A stretch of DNA of 64,000 bases, from positions 62,001 to 126,000 of the forward strand of contig DFGA01000017.1 in NCBI GenBank assembly GCA_002371615.1. Direction: 5' to 3'. This document shows positions 18,101-33,100 of the stretch, piece after piece. The position numbers were made by a program, and so were the translations under genes. Below the pieces are notes generated by a model, which saw nothing but the letters and a program-made list of their open reading frames with translations, searched no databases and was not told the origin of the DNA. How positions within the stretch are numbered: position 1 is the first letter of the stretch; every line of letters starts with the position of its first letter. This stretch comes from Lachnospiraceae bacterium UBA3762 (lineage in GTDB: Bacteria; Bacillota; Clostridia; Lachnospirales; Lachnospiraceae).

Positions 18101-21100
18101 AGCGGAAAACAAAATGTATCCAACATTAGCAGGAATGCGGACGGAACCTACATAATAGTAAATACATATGAGCGGGATCTTATAAGCATAAAAGGTAATG
18201 TGGTATGGAATGACGCCAATGATCAGGACGGATGGCGTCCCGATGAAGTTACGGTGAAGCTTCTTTCCGGAGATAAGGTCATATCCGGTAAAACCGTTAG
18301 CGTAAGTAATGACTGGAACTTTGACTTTGGAAAATGGTCGAAATATGACGAAAACGGAGACGAAGCACATTACAGCATCGTAGAGACCAGAACCTCTGTG
18401 CTGACCGGTAGGGATGGCGTGGGAACATATGCCGTATCGGAAGGAGCCGGAGAGGTATCAGACGGGCAAGTTCCGGAGTATCATTATACCGTAACCAATA
18501 CTCATACACCCGAAACCATCAATATTCCTGTAAGAAAATTCTGGGATGACGATAATGACCGGGACAGGAAGCGTCCTGACGGTATAGTCGTTAATCTTCT
18601 GAAGAACGGAGCGCAATATGGTGATACCGAAACGATACGTGACGATGATGATTGGAGATACATATTCAGAAACTGTCCTAAATATGAAGACGGAACCCCT
18701 ATCGATTACTCCGTTACCGAAGAGCCGGTAGATGGTTATGAAACCGTAATAAAAGGCGGAACATCGGGAGGCTTTGACATAACCAATACGCACAAGCCTG
18801 AAACCGGGGATGTCAAGGTAATAGTGCAGTGGAATGATTATCTAAATCAGGATGGTATAAGGCCTGAAATGATAACTATAGAACTGTATGCATGGACCCA
18901 ATACGCCTCCAGGTACTTTGTAAGCAGACGGACACTTCCTGTTCCGAAATCAGAACAATTCCATAATTTCACATTCACAGATATGCCCAAATATCTGGAC
19001 GGTTACCCCATCACATATTTGGCAGAGGCCGTGTATACCGATGTCCTGACACAAAAAGACGGTCCAAGAACCTATTGGACACACAGCGGTAACCCGCAGG
19101 CGGAGAATCTATATGTAATTAATGATCATAACCCTGCCGAGAAGGATATAACGGTAAACAAGATATGGGAGGATGATAACAATTCCCGGAATACAAGACC
19201 GGATAAGATAAAAGTATATCTGCTCACAGACGGAGTTGCCAGTAGACGTATGGATTTAAACAGCGGCAATGACTGGAAACAGACATTTTCCTCCGTTCCA
19301 ATGTATAAAAACGGCAGAGAGATTGAATATTCGGTTCTCGAGGAGGACGTTCCCGGTTATGTCAGCAGAATAGAAGGTTACGAAATAACAAATCTCTTCA
19401 AGTCTCTGGATCCCGGGGAGGAAACAGTCCAGGTCTATGTCAGCAGGGTATGGGATGATGAAGATGATCTTGAAGGGATACGTCCGGATAACGTTAAGCT
19501 GAAGATCAAGGCTGACGGACAATATGTCAAGGATAAAAATGGTGAGGATATTATTCTCTCCATACCCAATGACAAACAGACGGCACTGTTCAACAATCTC
19601 AGGAAATACACAGATGGCGGAAGAGAGATAGAATACACCATTGAGCCGGTATATGAAGGGGTTATAACCGGTACCGATACGGAAACAACATACAGCGCCA
19701 CTGTCGGAAAGCTTAAAGTCGAAGAGGCATCAGATTCGAAGGACAACAGATGGACGGTCACATATAAGCATACACCAACGAAGATAGAAATCTCAGGTAC
19801 GAAGACGTGGAATCATGGCTCCGCTCCCGATAACATTCAGCCTGAGAATATTACAGTGCGTCTCAGAGCCTTTGGGGAAGAAATTGGTTCCCGGACGGTT
19901 ACAGCAGACGATGGCTGGGCATACAAATTTGAAGACCTTCCCAAGTATCATTTGGATGAGGTTACCGGTGAGCCTGAGGCGATCCGATACACAGTGACGG
20001 AGGATCTTGTTCCCGGATATACGCCGGAATATATGGAAACCCCATCCGGCTATGACATCACAAATACTTATGATCCCAGTAAGACCCAGGTGAGCGTAAG
20101 CAAGGTCTGGAATGATTTTGATGATGCGGACGGGATCAGACCGCAGTTTGTTACCGTAAAGCTGCTCGCAGACGGTGTTGAGACAGGGGACACCCTGACG
20201 TTGTCGGAGAACAACGGGTGGACGGGTATATTCTATGATCTTCCTCTCAAGCGTTCCGGCAGGGAGATCAATTATACTGTTTTTGAGGTAAAAACAGCGG
20301 TTATAAGCGGAAGGGATGAAGCCGGCGGATACTCGACATCCGTAACCGGAGACCCGAGGATAGGGTATACACTTATCAATAAGCATACAGCCGATCTGTT
20401 TACCCTGCATGTTGATAAGAAATGGGACGATAACAATGATGAAGCGCGTAAAAGACCTGAAAATGTTACACTTCGGCTGAACGCAAACGGGGTTGAGATA
20501 GAAAAATACACTCTGGATGAGGATGATAACTGGGCTCATGATTTTATCAATTTGCCAAGGTATGACAACGGCAGGAAGATCATTTATTCCGTCACGGAAG
20601 ATAATGTAAGAGATTATACAACAGATATCATCAAAAATGATGATACCGTTACAATAACCAATAAATATAATCCCGGAAAAACACAGGTAAGAGTTACCAA
20701 AATATGGGATGATAAAAATGATAAGGACGGGGTCAGACCTTTATCGGTAAGTGTAAAGCTCTTAAATAACGGGGTGGATACCGATAAGACACTGATTCTA
20801 AGCAGAGTTAATAACTGGACTGATACATTCAGGGAACTTGATAAAAACGGAAACTATACCGTGGAAGAGATCGATTCCGGCCTGAGTGATTATAAAATGC
20901 AGGATATAGAGGGCGATGCCACTATCGGCTACAAGATCACTAATGTACACGTACCCCAGTCCATCGACATCAGCGGAGAAAAGCAGTGGGAGAAGGGCGA
21001 AGCCATAGTGGATCTTCCGGGCAGTATCACCGTAAGGCTGCTGGCAGACGGTGAAGAGGTGGCTTCCCAGGCTGTTACGAGCGCCTCCGACTGGAAATAT

Positions 21101-24100
21101 AAGTTCTCCAATCTTCCGGGATACCGTAACGGTGAACAGATCAGATACACTATAATGGAGGACCGCGTCCCGGATTATACATTCGAAAGAACGGGTACCT
21201 ACAATATCCGCAACACCTATAACACTGATAAGAGAACAGTTTCGGTATGCGTAAACTGGAATGACAGGCAGAACTATGACGGTATACGTCCGAAAAACGC
21301 AACAGTGATCCTGAAAGCAAACGGCAAGGAGACCGGGAAGAAGCTCACCCTTAACGAAAGGGGATCGTGGCTTGGGATGTTCACAAATCTTGCCGTTAAG
21401 GACAGTAACGGAAAGGATATCGTCTATACCATTGAAGAACTGCGCACGGATATATTGACTGGAACAGACGGTGAAGGAACCTATGGGATAGATATCGATG
21501 GATCCCAGGAGACATATTTTAATGTTATAAACAGCCACACTCCGAAGGGTGCAGTGGAGGATCCCGATACATTCGATGCAAGTGTGACTGTTAATTGGGA
21601 TGATTATGATGATGCAGACGGCATAAGGCCGAGGGGAGTTAACGTGACTTTGGTAAACGTTAGCGACCTTGACAACCCTAAGGACGTTGTGACCAAACGT
21701 GTTACGGCACAGGATGGATGGCGCTGTGTTCTTGAAGATATTCAGATATACAACATTGACGGAACAAAAGCAAAATATAGCATAAGAGAAGAGAGGACGG
21801 GTGTTATAACTGATGAAGATACCCCTTCCACCTACAAGTGTGTGCTTGAGATACTAAGGGGCGTAAATGATTTCCTCATTACGAACAAGCATACTCCGCC
21901 ACTGGTCGAGATCGGTGTTACCAAGAAATGGGAAGATAACAATAATGCATCCGGAGCTAGACCTTCTGCCATCACTTACAAACTGTTCGCAAACGGTGAA
22001 ATAGTAAAAGTGGCTGAGGTTAATGAAGCTACCGGATGGGATTATACATTTACGAATATTCCGGAGAGGAAGCATGGTGAAGTAATCAGGTATACGGTTA
22101 CGGAAGATCCGGTTTCCGATTACATTATGGAGGCATCGGGAAATGCCGTCACCGGATATACATTTACCAATACCTATGCTCCGGGGAAGACTCACATAAA
22201 TGTGAAAAAAGCCTGGATAGATAATAATGATTCTGAAGGAATAAGACCGAGAACAGTGGAAGTAAGGCTGTTTTCCACGGACAGTATCGGAACGCGCAAG
22301 TATACCGGGCAGAGCATTATCCTAAGAGATGAGAATGACTGGCATGGAAGCTTTAATGTCGATCAATATGACAGTGAAGGTGACCCGCTTACATACAGTG
22401 TTGAAGAGGTTTCGTCCCACGCCCTCAGGAATTATTATACCGCAACCGTTGAGGGAGACAGCAAGGACGGTTTTACCATAACCAATGTTCACGAGATTGA
22501 AACAGTGAATATCAGGGGAAAGAAGATATGGGAAGACGATAGGGATTATTATTATGAAAATAGACCCGGCAGCATTTTCGTGGATCTGATCGCTGACGGA
22601 GATACAGTCGCATCCAAATGGGTAATGGGAGAACCATGGACATTCGACTTCGGCAGCTGGCCCAGATATACCGAAGATCATCGGGAGATACAGTATACTG
22701 TAAAAGAGCATTTGGTCCGCGGCTATCATTGCGAAGAAATAATTGAAAGCTTCGATGAAGATACGAATACATATAAGTTTGATATCAGGAATCAATACTG
22801 GGGCGATCCGACTGATATCAATATTCCGGTAAATGTCAAGTGGGAGGATGATAACGATCACGATCTGATACGTCCTGACAGTGTCAATATCATACTTTAT
22901 AGAAATGGTGAGTATGAAGATAAACTTACGCTTTCAGCGGAAAACAAGTGGTCCGGTGTATTTAAAGGCATTTACGGAACTGATATCCTGGGGAATCCCT
23001 ATCAATATGAAGTAGAAGAGGAGCTGATAGATCCGATCACGGGAGAAGATACTCCCGGTCCCGGTGGTACATATGCAGTAGAAAAAAGCGGAGTCGAGAG
23101 AACCGGATACAAGTTTACAAATATCCATACTCCAAAACAGAAATATATAGATGTGAAGGTTAATAAGGTCTGGAAGGGTGACACATTAGCTAATGCCATA
23201 AGCGGTACAAGGCCTGAGAGCATCACCGTCCGACTTCATGCAAACGGAGAAGAGATCGATTCAAGGGTTGTAAGAGCTGACGGGGATGGAAACTGGTCCT
23301 GCATTTTTAAGGATCTGCCCACATCTTCACGCTCTAATCTGATGAATTATACGGTTACGGAAGATGCTGTTGATGATTACGATACCGCAGTGACAACCGA
23401 TAACGGTGAAGACTTCACCATCACCAATACATACAATCCGGGACATACAAGCCTTACCGTGTCGAAGGTTTGGGCGGATAACGATAACGAGAATGACATA
23501 AGACCGGCATACGTTACGATGAAGCTTTTTGCCGACGGGAAAGATACCGGCAGAAGGCTGGTACTCTACGGACCGGATCCGGCACAGGTCGTTCCGGATG
23601 AGAATACACAGACGGGCAGCAACTGGACCGGTACCTTCGACGATCTTGCTATCTATAATGAAAACGGGGACAGGATAGAATACTCGATTGAAGAGGAAAG
23701 CACAGCTGTGATCAACGGTGTCGCCGGAGAGAGCACATACGCCGCAAGCATTATGGGTGATCCCGAAAGCGGATATGTCGTCACCAATACCGGAGGCAGA
23801 AGCACGGGATATTCGGTTAATATAGAGAAGATCATTACCGGTGGGAAGGAATCGGATGAGCAGTTTGAATTCATTATATCGCCGCTTTACGGTGCTCCCG
23901 TACCCTCTTCAGAGGATGTATATATAAGAGGCGAGGGGACGGCCAAGGTCGACTTCGAGCTTGAACAGATCGGATTCTATCTGTATAACATAGCGGAGAC
24001 AGAGGGCAGCAATGATACGTATGAGTATGATACAAGGAAGAGGACCGTTCTTATCAGAAAATCCATGGATTCGGGTCAGGTCATCTATACGAGCTGGATC

Positions 24101-27100
24101 GCCGATAATCCCGAGGACGAGAGAAGACTGAAGGATGTTACGGCATTTATTGCAAATGTATACTCAATAGAAGATCTTCTGTCCGATACCGTCACGTTTA
24201 CCAACCGTAAGCTCAAGAGGATCAAAGTAGAGAAGAAGTGGGATATAGATATTGAGAATCTGGACAGACCTGATTCCATACAGGTGGTAGTCCAGGGCAG
24301 GAATTCTTCCGGCGCATGGGAAAGTGTTAAGCTTCTCGACCTGTCAGATGCTAACAGCTGGAGGGCCGATATTGCCATTCCGCTGCCGGATTCTTCCAGG
24401 GTAAAGGGTGCATACAGCGAATACCGTGTCAGAGAGCTTCGTGAGGAGAAAGCATTATCCGGACTCATGAACGAGCTGAAGACCATGATCGTCGATCAGG
24501 GACAGGAGACGTATGAAACCTGGATGGGGCAAATCAAGACAGATGGAAGTGATTACTTTAATGCACTTCCGGAAAGTGTCAGATATGCTGCCGATTCGGG
24601 ATATAATGCCCTTCTTGAGGAACTTGACGCGACTGAGAAGACGCTGTATGAAAAGCTTTGTCTCAAACTGTATGAGCCGGATATTGCGGGACGTATAGTA
24701 TATGACAAGAAGGATTCCGATAAGATCGCGGAGTCTGACGGGAAAGGGGATACAACAACATCAACGGATCCCGAATCGGGAGTATCTACGGGTATCGAAA
24801 CCGGCATTGACGGACTTATTGCGGACAATGCGGTTGTATATAATGTACCTTTGCGGGAAATATCGGCTATGTCCGGTGGACCGGTTGAGGCACATCGCAC
24901 CAAATATCGCGTAAAATACGAAAAAGACGGCGACACCTACAGGGTGACCGACACTGCTGTTCTTGAAATAGATATAACGAAGCGCTGGCTGGGTATCGGA
25001 GTGGATGATAAGGATATGCCGAGCAGTGCATGGGTCGTACTGATGTTTTCACCTGCTCCCGGAGCCCTTGATAAAGCGGGAGAGCTGGGGTTGGATATAT
25101 CAAGCTTCGAAGAGGTGGACATTCCCGCACTGTCGCCTTCACGTTTCCTTCCCGGCAATCTCCTTGATGGGGGAATGAATCCGGTCACTTTTGTGAGCAA
25201 GCTCATAACCGGAGTGAATCTGAATATATTCGGCAGCTTCTTCGGTGTGGTTCCGGATATAGCGGTGGCAAAAACAAATGAAGGAAATAACTGGACAAAG
25301 CACTTTACTGTGATGAAATATACCCTTGGTGTTCCCGTTAAATTCACGGGAGCAGAGGTGGGCAGCCAGCTGATCCGCTGGGTGCTCCAGTTCCTTGTGC
25401 ATATCAATGTTCCTGTCAGCTATGAGCCTTTCGGCAACTATATCAGCATACCGATGGAAGCATATAGTAATTTTACCAATCTTGCCGATATTTTGGCTTC
25501 TCTTGATATGTCCAGGCTCTGGGATGCTGCGCAGAATGTTACAATTGATGATCTTGAAAACTTTGGGCTTAAAGGACTGTTCCTGTCAGACTACAAGAAG
25601 TGGTCAAATGTTATCAATGTGAAGACCGATTGGACCTGGTTTGATGATGAATATCCGCAGCGGCTCAGGGTCAGGAAAATATGGAAGGATGTTCCCGAAG
25701 AGTACCGTCCTTCCTCTGTCACCTTCAATATCAATGACTGTTTTGTGAATATCGGTTCCATAACCGTTAATAAGACAGATGCTGATTATGATGCGAATTA
25801 TAAGGATAGGGATACCTGGGTAGTATATACAGACGAGTATGAAAAATCCTTCTGGGCATCCATTTTCGGTACCCCACTCATGGTGGAAGAAGAATACCCG
25901 GATGATTATGTGTATAGGGGTTATATCGAGACAGAGCGCTATGGCAACACTATTACCAATAAATGGAAGACAGCCAAAGTATCAGGACATAAAATCTGGA
26001 AGGGCGGTGATGAGTCTTCCCGTCCACAAACCATCACGATACATCTGTTGGCAGACGGTAAGGAGGTAACAGCACAGGATGCTCCTCTGGCGAAGGTTCG
26101 CGTAAATGGCGGTGATGCTGCAGACTTTGCGAATCCTCTTGTAATACCTGCAGATGCAGCCGATTGCAAGTGGGATTTTAGCGATCTGCCATATTATAAG
26201 AACGGAAAGAAGATCAAGTACACTGTGGCTGAGGAGGCTGTTAAGGATTACAGTACGACCATAGACGGATACAATGTGATCAATACTTACGGTAGCGGAA
26301 AAACATCCGTTACTGTGTCAAAAGTGTGGGAAGATAATGATGATGCGGATGGTCTTCGTCCCGATCACGTTACGGTACATCTGCTTGCTGACAGAAGCGA
26401 CACAGGAAAGAGACTGGAGATATACGGTTCGCTTCCGGACAAGGTAAATACTGATGAAAACACACAGATCGGAAACAACTGGATCGGTACGTTCACGGAT
26501 CTTCCGATTAAAGACAATAACGGGGAAGAAATTGAGTACACTGTAACGGAAGAAACCGTTTCGGGCTATCAGGAGCCTGTAGTCTCAGGAAATGCGAAAA
26601 CGGGTTATACAATAACCAATTCCCGCACATCCACAACAAAGATGATATACGGAGGAAAGGTATGGCGGGATGAAAATGATGCAGACGGCATCAGACCCGA
26701 CAGTGTTACAGTGCGCCTTATCGCAAAATACAAGGACGGAAGCGAGAAGGAAGTGTCTCATGTTGTGACAAATGCCCAATCAGGGTGGAAGTTCTTCTTC
26801 CTGCGTGTCCCGGCAAAAGATTCCAGTGGGGATCCGATTACATATACAGTCAGTGAGGATGCCGTAGAGGGATATACAAGGGAGCCTTTACCGGAGGATC
26901 AGGACGATTCGAAGCCTTTCAATATCATTAATACACATATTGTCGAGAAGATCACCGCTATTAACGTTACCAAGGTCTGGGATGACAGTGATAATGTACA
27001 GAACGTAAGACCGGCAAGTATTACGATACGCCTGCGCGCGGACGGCAGGGAGGTTGCCAGCAAAGAGGTCACCGCTGATGATGGCTGGAAGTGCACCTTC

Positions 27101-30100
27101 ACCGGTCTTCCGAAGCTAAATAACGGCAGAGACATTGTCTATACGGTAACTGAGGATGCAGTTGATCATTATGATACGGAAATAACGGGAAATACGAAGG
27201 ATGGATTTACCGTTACGAATATCTGTACATCCGGTCCCGGAGATTCCGATAAAACACACATAGATGTTATCAAGGTGTGGGATGATGATAATAACAGGGA
27301 TGTTGTCAGACCTAACTGTGTAAGCATAGCACTGTACAGGGATGGAGCAGATACCGGAAAGAGGCTGATACTGGCCCCTTCCAACAATTGGTGGGCAACG
27401 TTTAAGAACCTGGAAAAGGGTCATAATTATACCATCAAAGAGGAGTACATCGGCGGTAATTACTACGAGGGAGCATATGATGTAGAGATAACCGGTGATG
27501 CAACAAAGGGATTTACCCTGACAAATACCCATAAACCGGCAACAACGACAGTTTCGGGAAGGAAGAGTTGGGCAGATGATAACGATTCGGCTAAGAAGAG
27601 ACCGGACAGCATTACCATAAGACTTCGCGAAAACGGTAAAGAGGTGGCAAAGCAGGTCGTTACTGCGGATAATGACTGGGAATGGACATTTGATGAGCTG
27701 CCTGTATACAAGAATGGCAGCAGGATAAAGTACACAATAACAGAGGATGCCGTAGACGGGTATGATACAAAGATCAACGGCTATAATGTGACGAATACAT
27801 ACAGATCCTCAGGTGGTCCTGAAACAACAAGTGTTTCGGTAAGTAAAATATGGGATGATAAGGAAGATAAGGACGGTATTCGCCCGTCGTTTGTAACTGT
27901 AAATCTTAAGAGCGGATCACAAACTGTGGAATCTGTTAAGCTGTCCGCGTCTAATGACTGGACATATACCTTTACGGGTCTGGATAAGTCAAAATCATAC
28001 ACCGTGGAGGAACAAACAACGGATGTCATCACGGGTACGGACGGTCCCGGCACATATGACAGCTTGGTGAGCGGAGATTCAAGGCTTGGATACGTTATAG
28101 TCAATAAGCACACACCGGAAACGGTTAATATCGATGTGACCAAGGTCTGGGATGATAATAACCAACAGAGTGTAAGGCCGGAAAGCGTTAAGATACGCCT
28201 GCGTGCAGACGGCGAGGAAGCAGCAATCGCCACAGTCACGGGAGATGATAACTGGAAGTACACCTTCACCGGCCTTCCGAAGAAGAATAACGGCAGGGAC
28301 ATAGTCTATACCATAACGGAAGATGTCATTGACGGTTATAAGTCCAATGTGACCGGAAATGCGAAGGAAGGTTTCACCGTTACAAATACTATAGGCGATG
28401 CTTCCAAAACGCAGATTAATGTGAGCAAGGTATGGCTTGATGATGACGATATTGACGGAATAAGGCCTAATTCCGTAACAGTACGCCTCATGAAGACAAA
28501 TGGGACATACATGCGCAAGACGCTGGTATTGTCTGAAGGAAACAACTGGTCGGGATCCTTTACGGATCTTCCGGTAGCAGATGATCTCGGTGTTATAAAC
28601 TACACTGTTGAAGAGGTGAAAACCGGCATTATCACCGGTGAAGACAGTATAAATTCATATGCATATTCATTAACGGGAAATGCCAGGGAAGGCTACACAA
28701 TAGCCAATATTCATACACCGGGACGCAAGAGAATATCCGGAGAAAAAACCTGGGATGATGATAATAACAAGGCCGGACGAAGACCTGAAAGTATTACCAT
28801 CAGACTGCACGCGGACGGAGTGGAGAAGGATGCCGTTACAGTAACTCCGGATAAGGACGGAAACTGGAAGTGGAGTTTTGAAGGGCTGCCCGAATATGAG
28901 AATGGCCGCAGAATAGTCTATACGATCACCGAGGATGCTATTGATAACTATATTTCCAAGATAAACGGATATGACGTAGTCAATACTTACAGTCCGCAGA
29001 CTTCCGGCAAGACATGGGTAAACGTCTCCAAATCGTGGGACGATGGCAATGATACAGACGGCATCAGGCCTGACAGGGTCATGGTAAGGCTTCTTGCTGA
29101 CGGGGAAGAGACCGATCGAATCATAACGCTTTTGCCGGACAATAACTGGACGGGATGCTTCAGTAACCTTGACATCACTAAGGGTGATAAAGAGGTACAC
29201 TATACCGTCGAGGAGATAACAAACAGCATTATCACCGGCAGCGATGGTATCGGAACCTATGGATATTCGATAACAGGAGATGCGAAGAGAGGTTATACCA
29301 TAACCAACACCCATACACCCGAGACCGGCATCGTAGAAGTACAAAAGATATGGGATGATAACGATGATTCGGAAGGTAAGAGACCGCAAAATGTCACTGT
29401 ACGACTTCTTGCGGACGGCAGGGAAGCGGCAATAGCCACAGTCACGGCAGCTGATAACTGGAAGTATACGTTTGACAATCTTCCTAAATACAACGGAAAT
29501 AAAGAGATATCCTACAGTGTGACAGAGGATGTGGTTGAGGATTATACAACCGTGATAGAAGGTGCCAAGACAGAGGGCAACCTTCCGACATTTGCCATTT
29601 TCAATAAATATAATCCCGGCATTACGCAGGTTTCTGTCATCAAGGTCTGGGATGATGAGGATGATGAGGACGGACTGCGTCCGGGCAAGGTAAAGGTTAA
29701 TCTGTATGCTGATGGCGAGGCTGTAGAAGGCAAGACTCTTGAGCTTTCGGCTGATAACACATGGACTGGTGTATTTACGTCCCTTCCTGCCAGGAATGAT
29801 CAGGGCAAGACTATCATCTACACCGTGGATGAGGAAAAGGATGGCGATATCATCAGGGAATCCGGCGCCGGCGAAGGGTATGTGGCCTCAGTTGCGGGAG
29901 ATGCAGAAAAAGGATTTACCATCACCAATGTCCATACTCCTACAAAGAGAAATATCAAGGTCAATAAGGAGTGGTCAGGCGATACGGAATCATCCAGACC
30001 GGAGAGTATAACGATACGTCTTCACGCAAACGGTGAAGAGGTGGATTCGAGGGTTGTTACCGCCGATGACGGGAATTGGGCATGTGAGTTTACTGAGCTT

Positions 30101-33100
30101 CCACGGATATCACGTGGAAAGCAGATAGCATACACTATAACGGAAGATGCAATAGATAACTATACATCCCGGGTAACAAATAACGAACCGGGAGTCTATA
30201 CCATAACGAATACTTACCAAGAAGGTAAGACAGAAGTTGATGTGACTAAGGTATGGTCGGATAACAATAATGAAAATATAAAACGCCCCGGCTATGTTAC
30301 AATCAGGCTTCTTGCCAACGGCGAGTATACAGGCAGGAAACTGGTTCTTTCGGAAATTCGACCAACACCTCCCGAATCGGAAGAAGGCACCAAATACTGC
30401 GGAAACTGGGCAGGAACGTTTGATGATCTTGACATCAATGACGATAACGGCGACAGGATAGACTATACCATCGAAGAAGAATTAACTGATGTTATAACCG
30501 GCGTTGCTGGAGCTTCCACATACGCTTATTCCATTTCCGGTGATGCAGTAAAGGGCTATACTGTCACCAATACGGGAGGCAGCAGCTCAACTTATTCCGT
30601 TAATATTAAAAAAGTTATAGAAGGCGGTTCGGGCTCGGAAGACGAACAGTTTGATTTTCGAGTAGCGGCGCAAGGTAATGCTCCGAAACCATGTACGGAA
30701 AATGTAACCGTTAAGGGGGAAGGAGCTGCAAGAGCAGAGTTTGAACTCAAAGAGGACGGGTTCTATCTGTACAGCATCAGTGAGATAGCAGGCAGCAACG
30801 AGGCATACGAGTATGATGCGGCAAAGCGCACGGTACTTGTGAGAAGATCCTCCGATACAGAGCAGGGTGTTGTCTACACAAGCTGGATAGGGACGGGCAG
30901 TGACGGAGAGGCAAGGCTGTCAAGCGTGGCATCAACGCATAATTTGGATGCCATAGAGGATCTGTTGTCTGATACAGCGACATTTACCAACCGGAAACTA
31001 AAATCCATTCATGTAAAGAAGAGCTGGGATATAGACTTAGAGGGCAAGGATAAGCCGGAGAAGATTCAGGTAGTGGTACAGGGCAAGAAGTCAGATGGTA
31101 CATGGGAGAGTCTGAAGCTTATTGAATTGTCCAACTCCGACGGATGGGAGAAGGATGTTATGATCCCGCATATCGAAGGAGTCTACAGTGATCTGCGTGT
31201 AAGGGAACTTCGCGAAGAACAGGCACTTTCATCCCTTATGAATGAGCTGAAAGTTCTTGTAGATCAGGGCCAGGAACAGTATGAAAACTGGATGGGTCAG
31301 CTCAAGTCAAAGGGAAGCGAATACTTTAATGGGCTTCCGCAGAGCGTTCAGAATGCTGCCAATACAGGATATGATGCGTTGCTTGGAGAGCTTAATGCTA
31401 ATGAGAAAACGCTTTATGAAAAATTAGTCCTCAAGCTGTATGATCCGGATATTGCCGGGCGTATAGTCTATGATAAGAAGGATGAGGATAAGATACCCGA
31501 ATCCGACGGCAAGAGCAAAGATGCTACCTCGTCAACAGATTCCGAATCCGGTGTGACGATAGAGACACAGACGGGCATTGACGGTCTGATAGCCGATAAT
31601 GCGGTTGTTTATAATGTTCCCGCCTATATATCGGCAGTTGAGGGAGGAGAAGTCGGCGCACACAGGACTAAATACCGCGTAAGTTACAAGAATGATGATA
31701 ATAAGAGCTTTACCATAACCAATACAGCGATCCTTGAGATCGATCTGACAAAGCGGTGGATAGCCATAGGGGTGGATGAAGAAGATATGCCCGACAGTGC
31801 ATGGGTAGTTCTTATGTTCACACCGGCTCCCGGAGCTCTTGATGCAGCAGGCGGTCTTGGACTTGACATCTCAAGTTTTGAAGAGATCGATATTCCGGCA
31901 CTTTCTGAGTCTACCTTCCTGCCGGGGAACCTTCTTGAAGGCGGAATGAGTCCTTTGTCACTTGTGAGCAAACTCGTATCGGGAATCGATATATTCTCAT
32001 TTGTCAGCGGTTTAATCGGAAAAGTTGTTCCTGATATAGCTGCAGGCAAAGTTAATAAGGACAATAACTGGACAAGGCACTTTACCACTAAGAAATACAC
32101 ACTGGGAGTTCCGGTGAAATTTACAGGTGCCGAGGTGGGCAGTCAGCTGATCCGATGGGTGATAAGGTATGTTTTTCAGGTTAATATTCCTGTCAGCTTC
32201 AGACCATTTGACAATTATATCAGCATACCCATGAGAGCCTTCAGCAATCTTACAAACCTTGGCGAAGCTCTTGCGTCACTTGACCTTTCGAAGATTATTG
32301 ATAGCGGTAAGAATCTGTCGATTGAAGATATAAGATCCATGATCAACCCGGGAAGTCTTATCTTCTCGGATTATAAGCTATGGTCCAATGTGATCAACGT
32401 GAAGGTTGACTGGGGCTGGAGTGATGGTCCTGACAGCAGAAAGCTTAAGGTCAAGAAGATTTGGAAGGATATTCCTGAGGATAAACGTCCCGAGACTATA
32501 ACCATAAATGTTTACGATGGTTATGAAAAGATCGACTCCATAGTCATGAACAAGGCTGATCATGTCGGAGAAAATGTGTGGACAGGATACACAGAAAATG
32601 AAATAGAAGTTTCGTTATGGGAGATGATTTTCGGCATTCCCCTTCGGGCGGAGGAAGTATATCCTGACGGATATCAGTACAAAGACTACATAGAGACTGA
32701 ATATGATGACAACATTATCACCAACAGGTGGAGGACAACATCGGTATCCGGTAAGAAGACATGGGATGATAATAACAATTCGGCTCAAAAAAGGCCGGAG
32801 AGCATCAAGGTACATCTGCTGGCAAATGGAGAAGAGGCAAGTATTGACGGTGTTGTCAATACTGTTACCGTGACCAAAGATAACGGCTGGAAGTGGAAGT
32901 TTGACAATCTGCCCTGCTACAAGGATGGCAGGAAGATCAAATACTCCGTTATGGAGGAAGCTGTTGATAACTATTCCACAAGTATAAACGGATATAATAT
33001 AACGAATAAATACAGCGAGGGTTATACATCCGTTTCGGTTACTAAGGTCTGGAAGGATGATGATAATGCGGATGGAATACGCCCGGATAAGGTTACTGTA

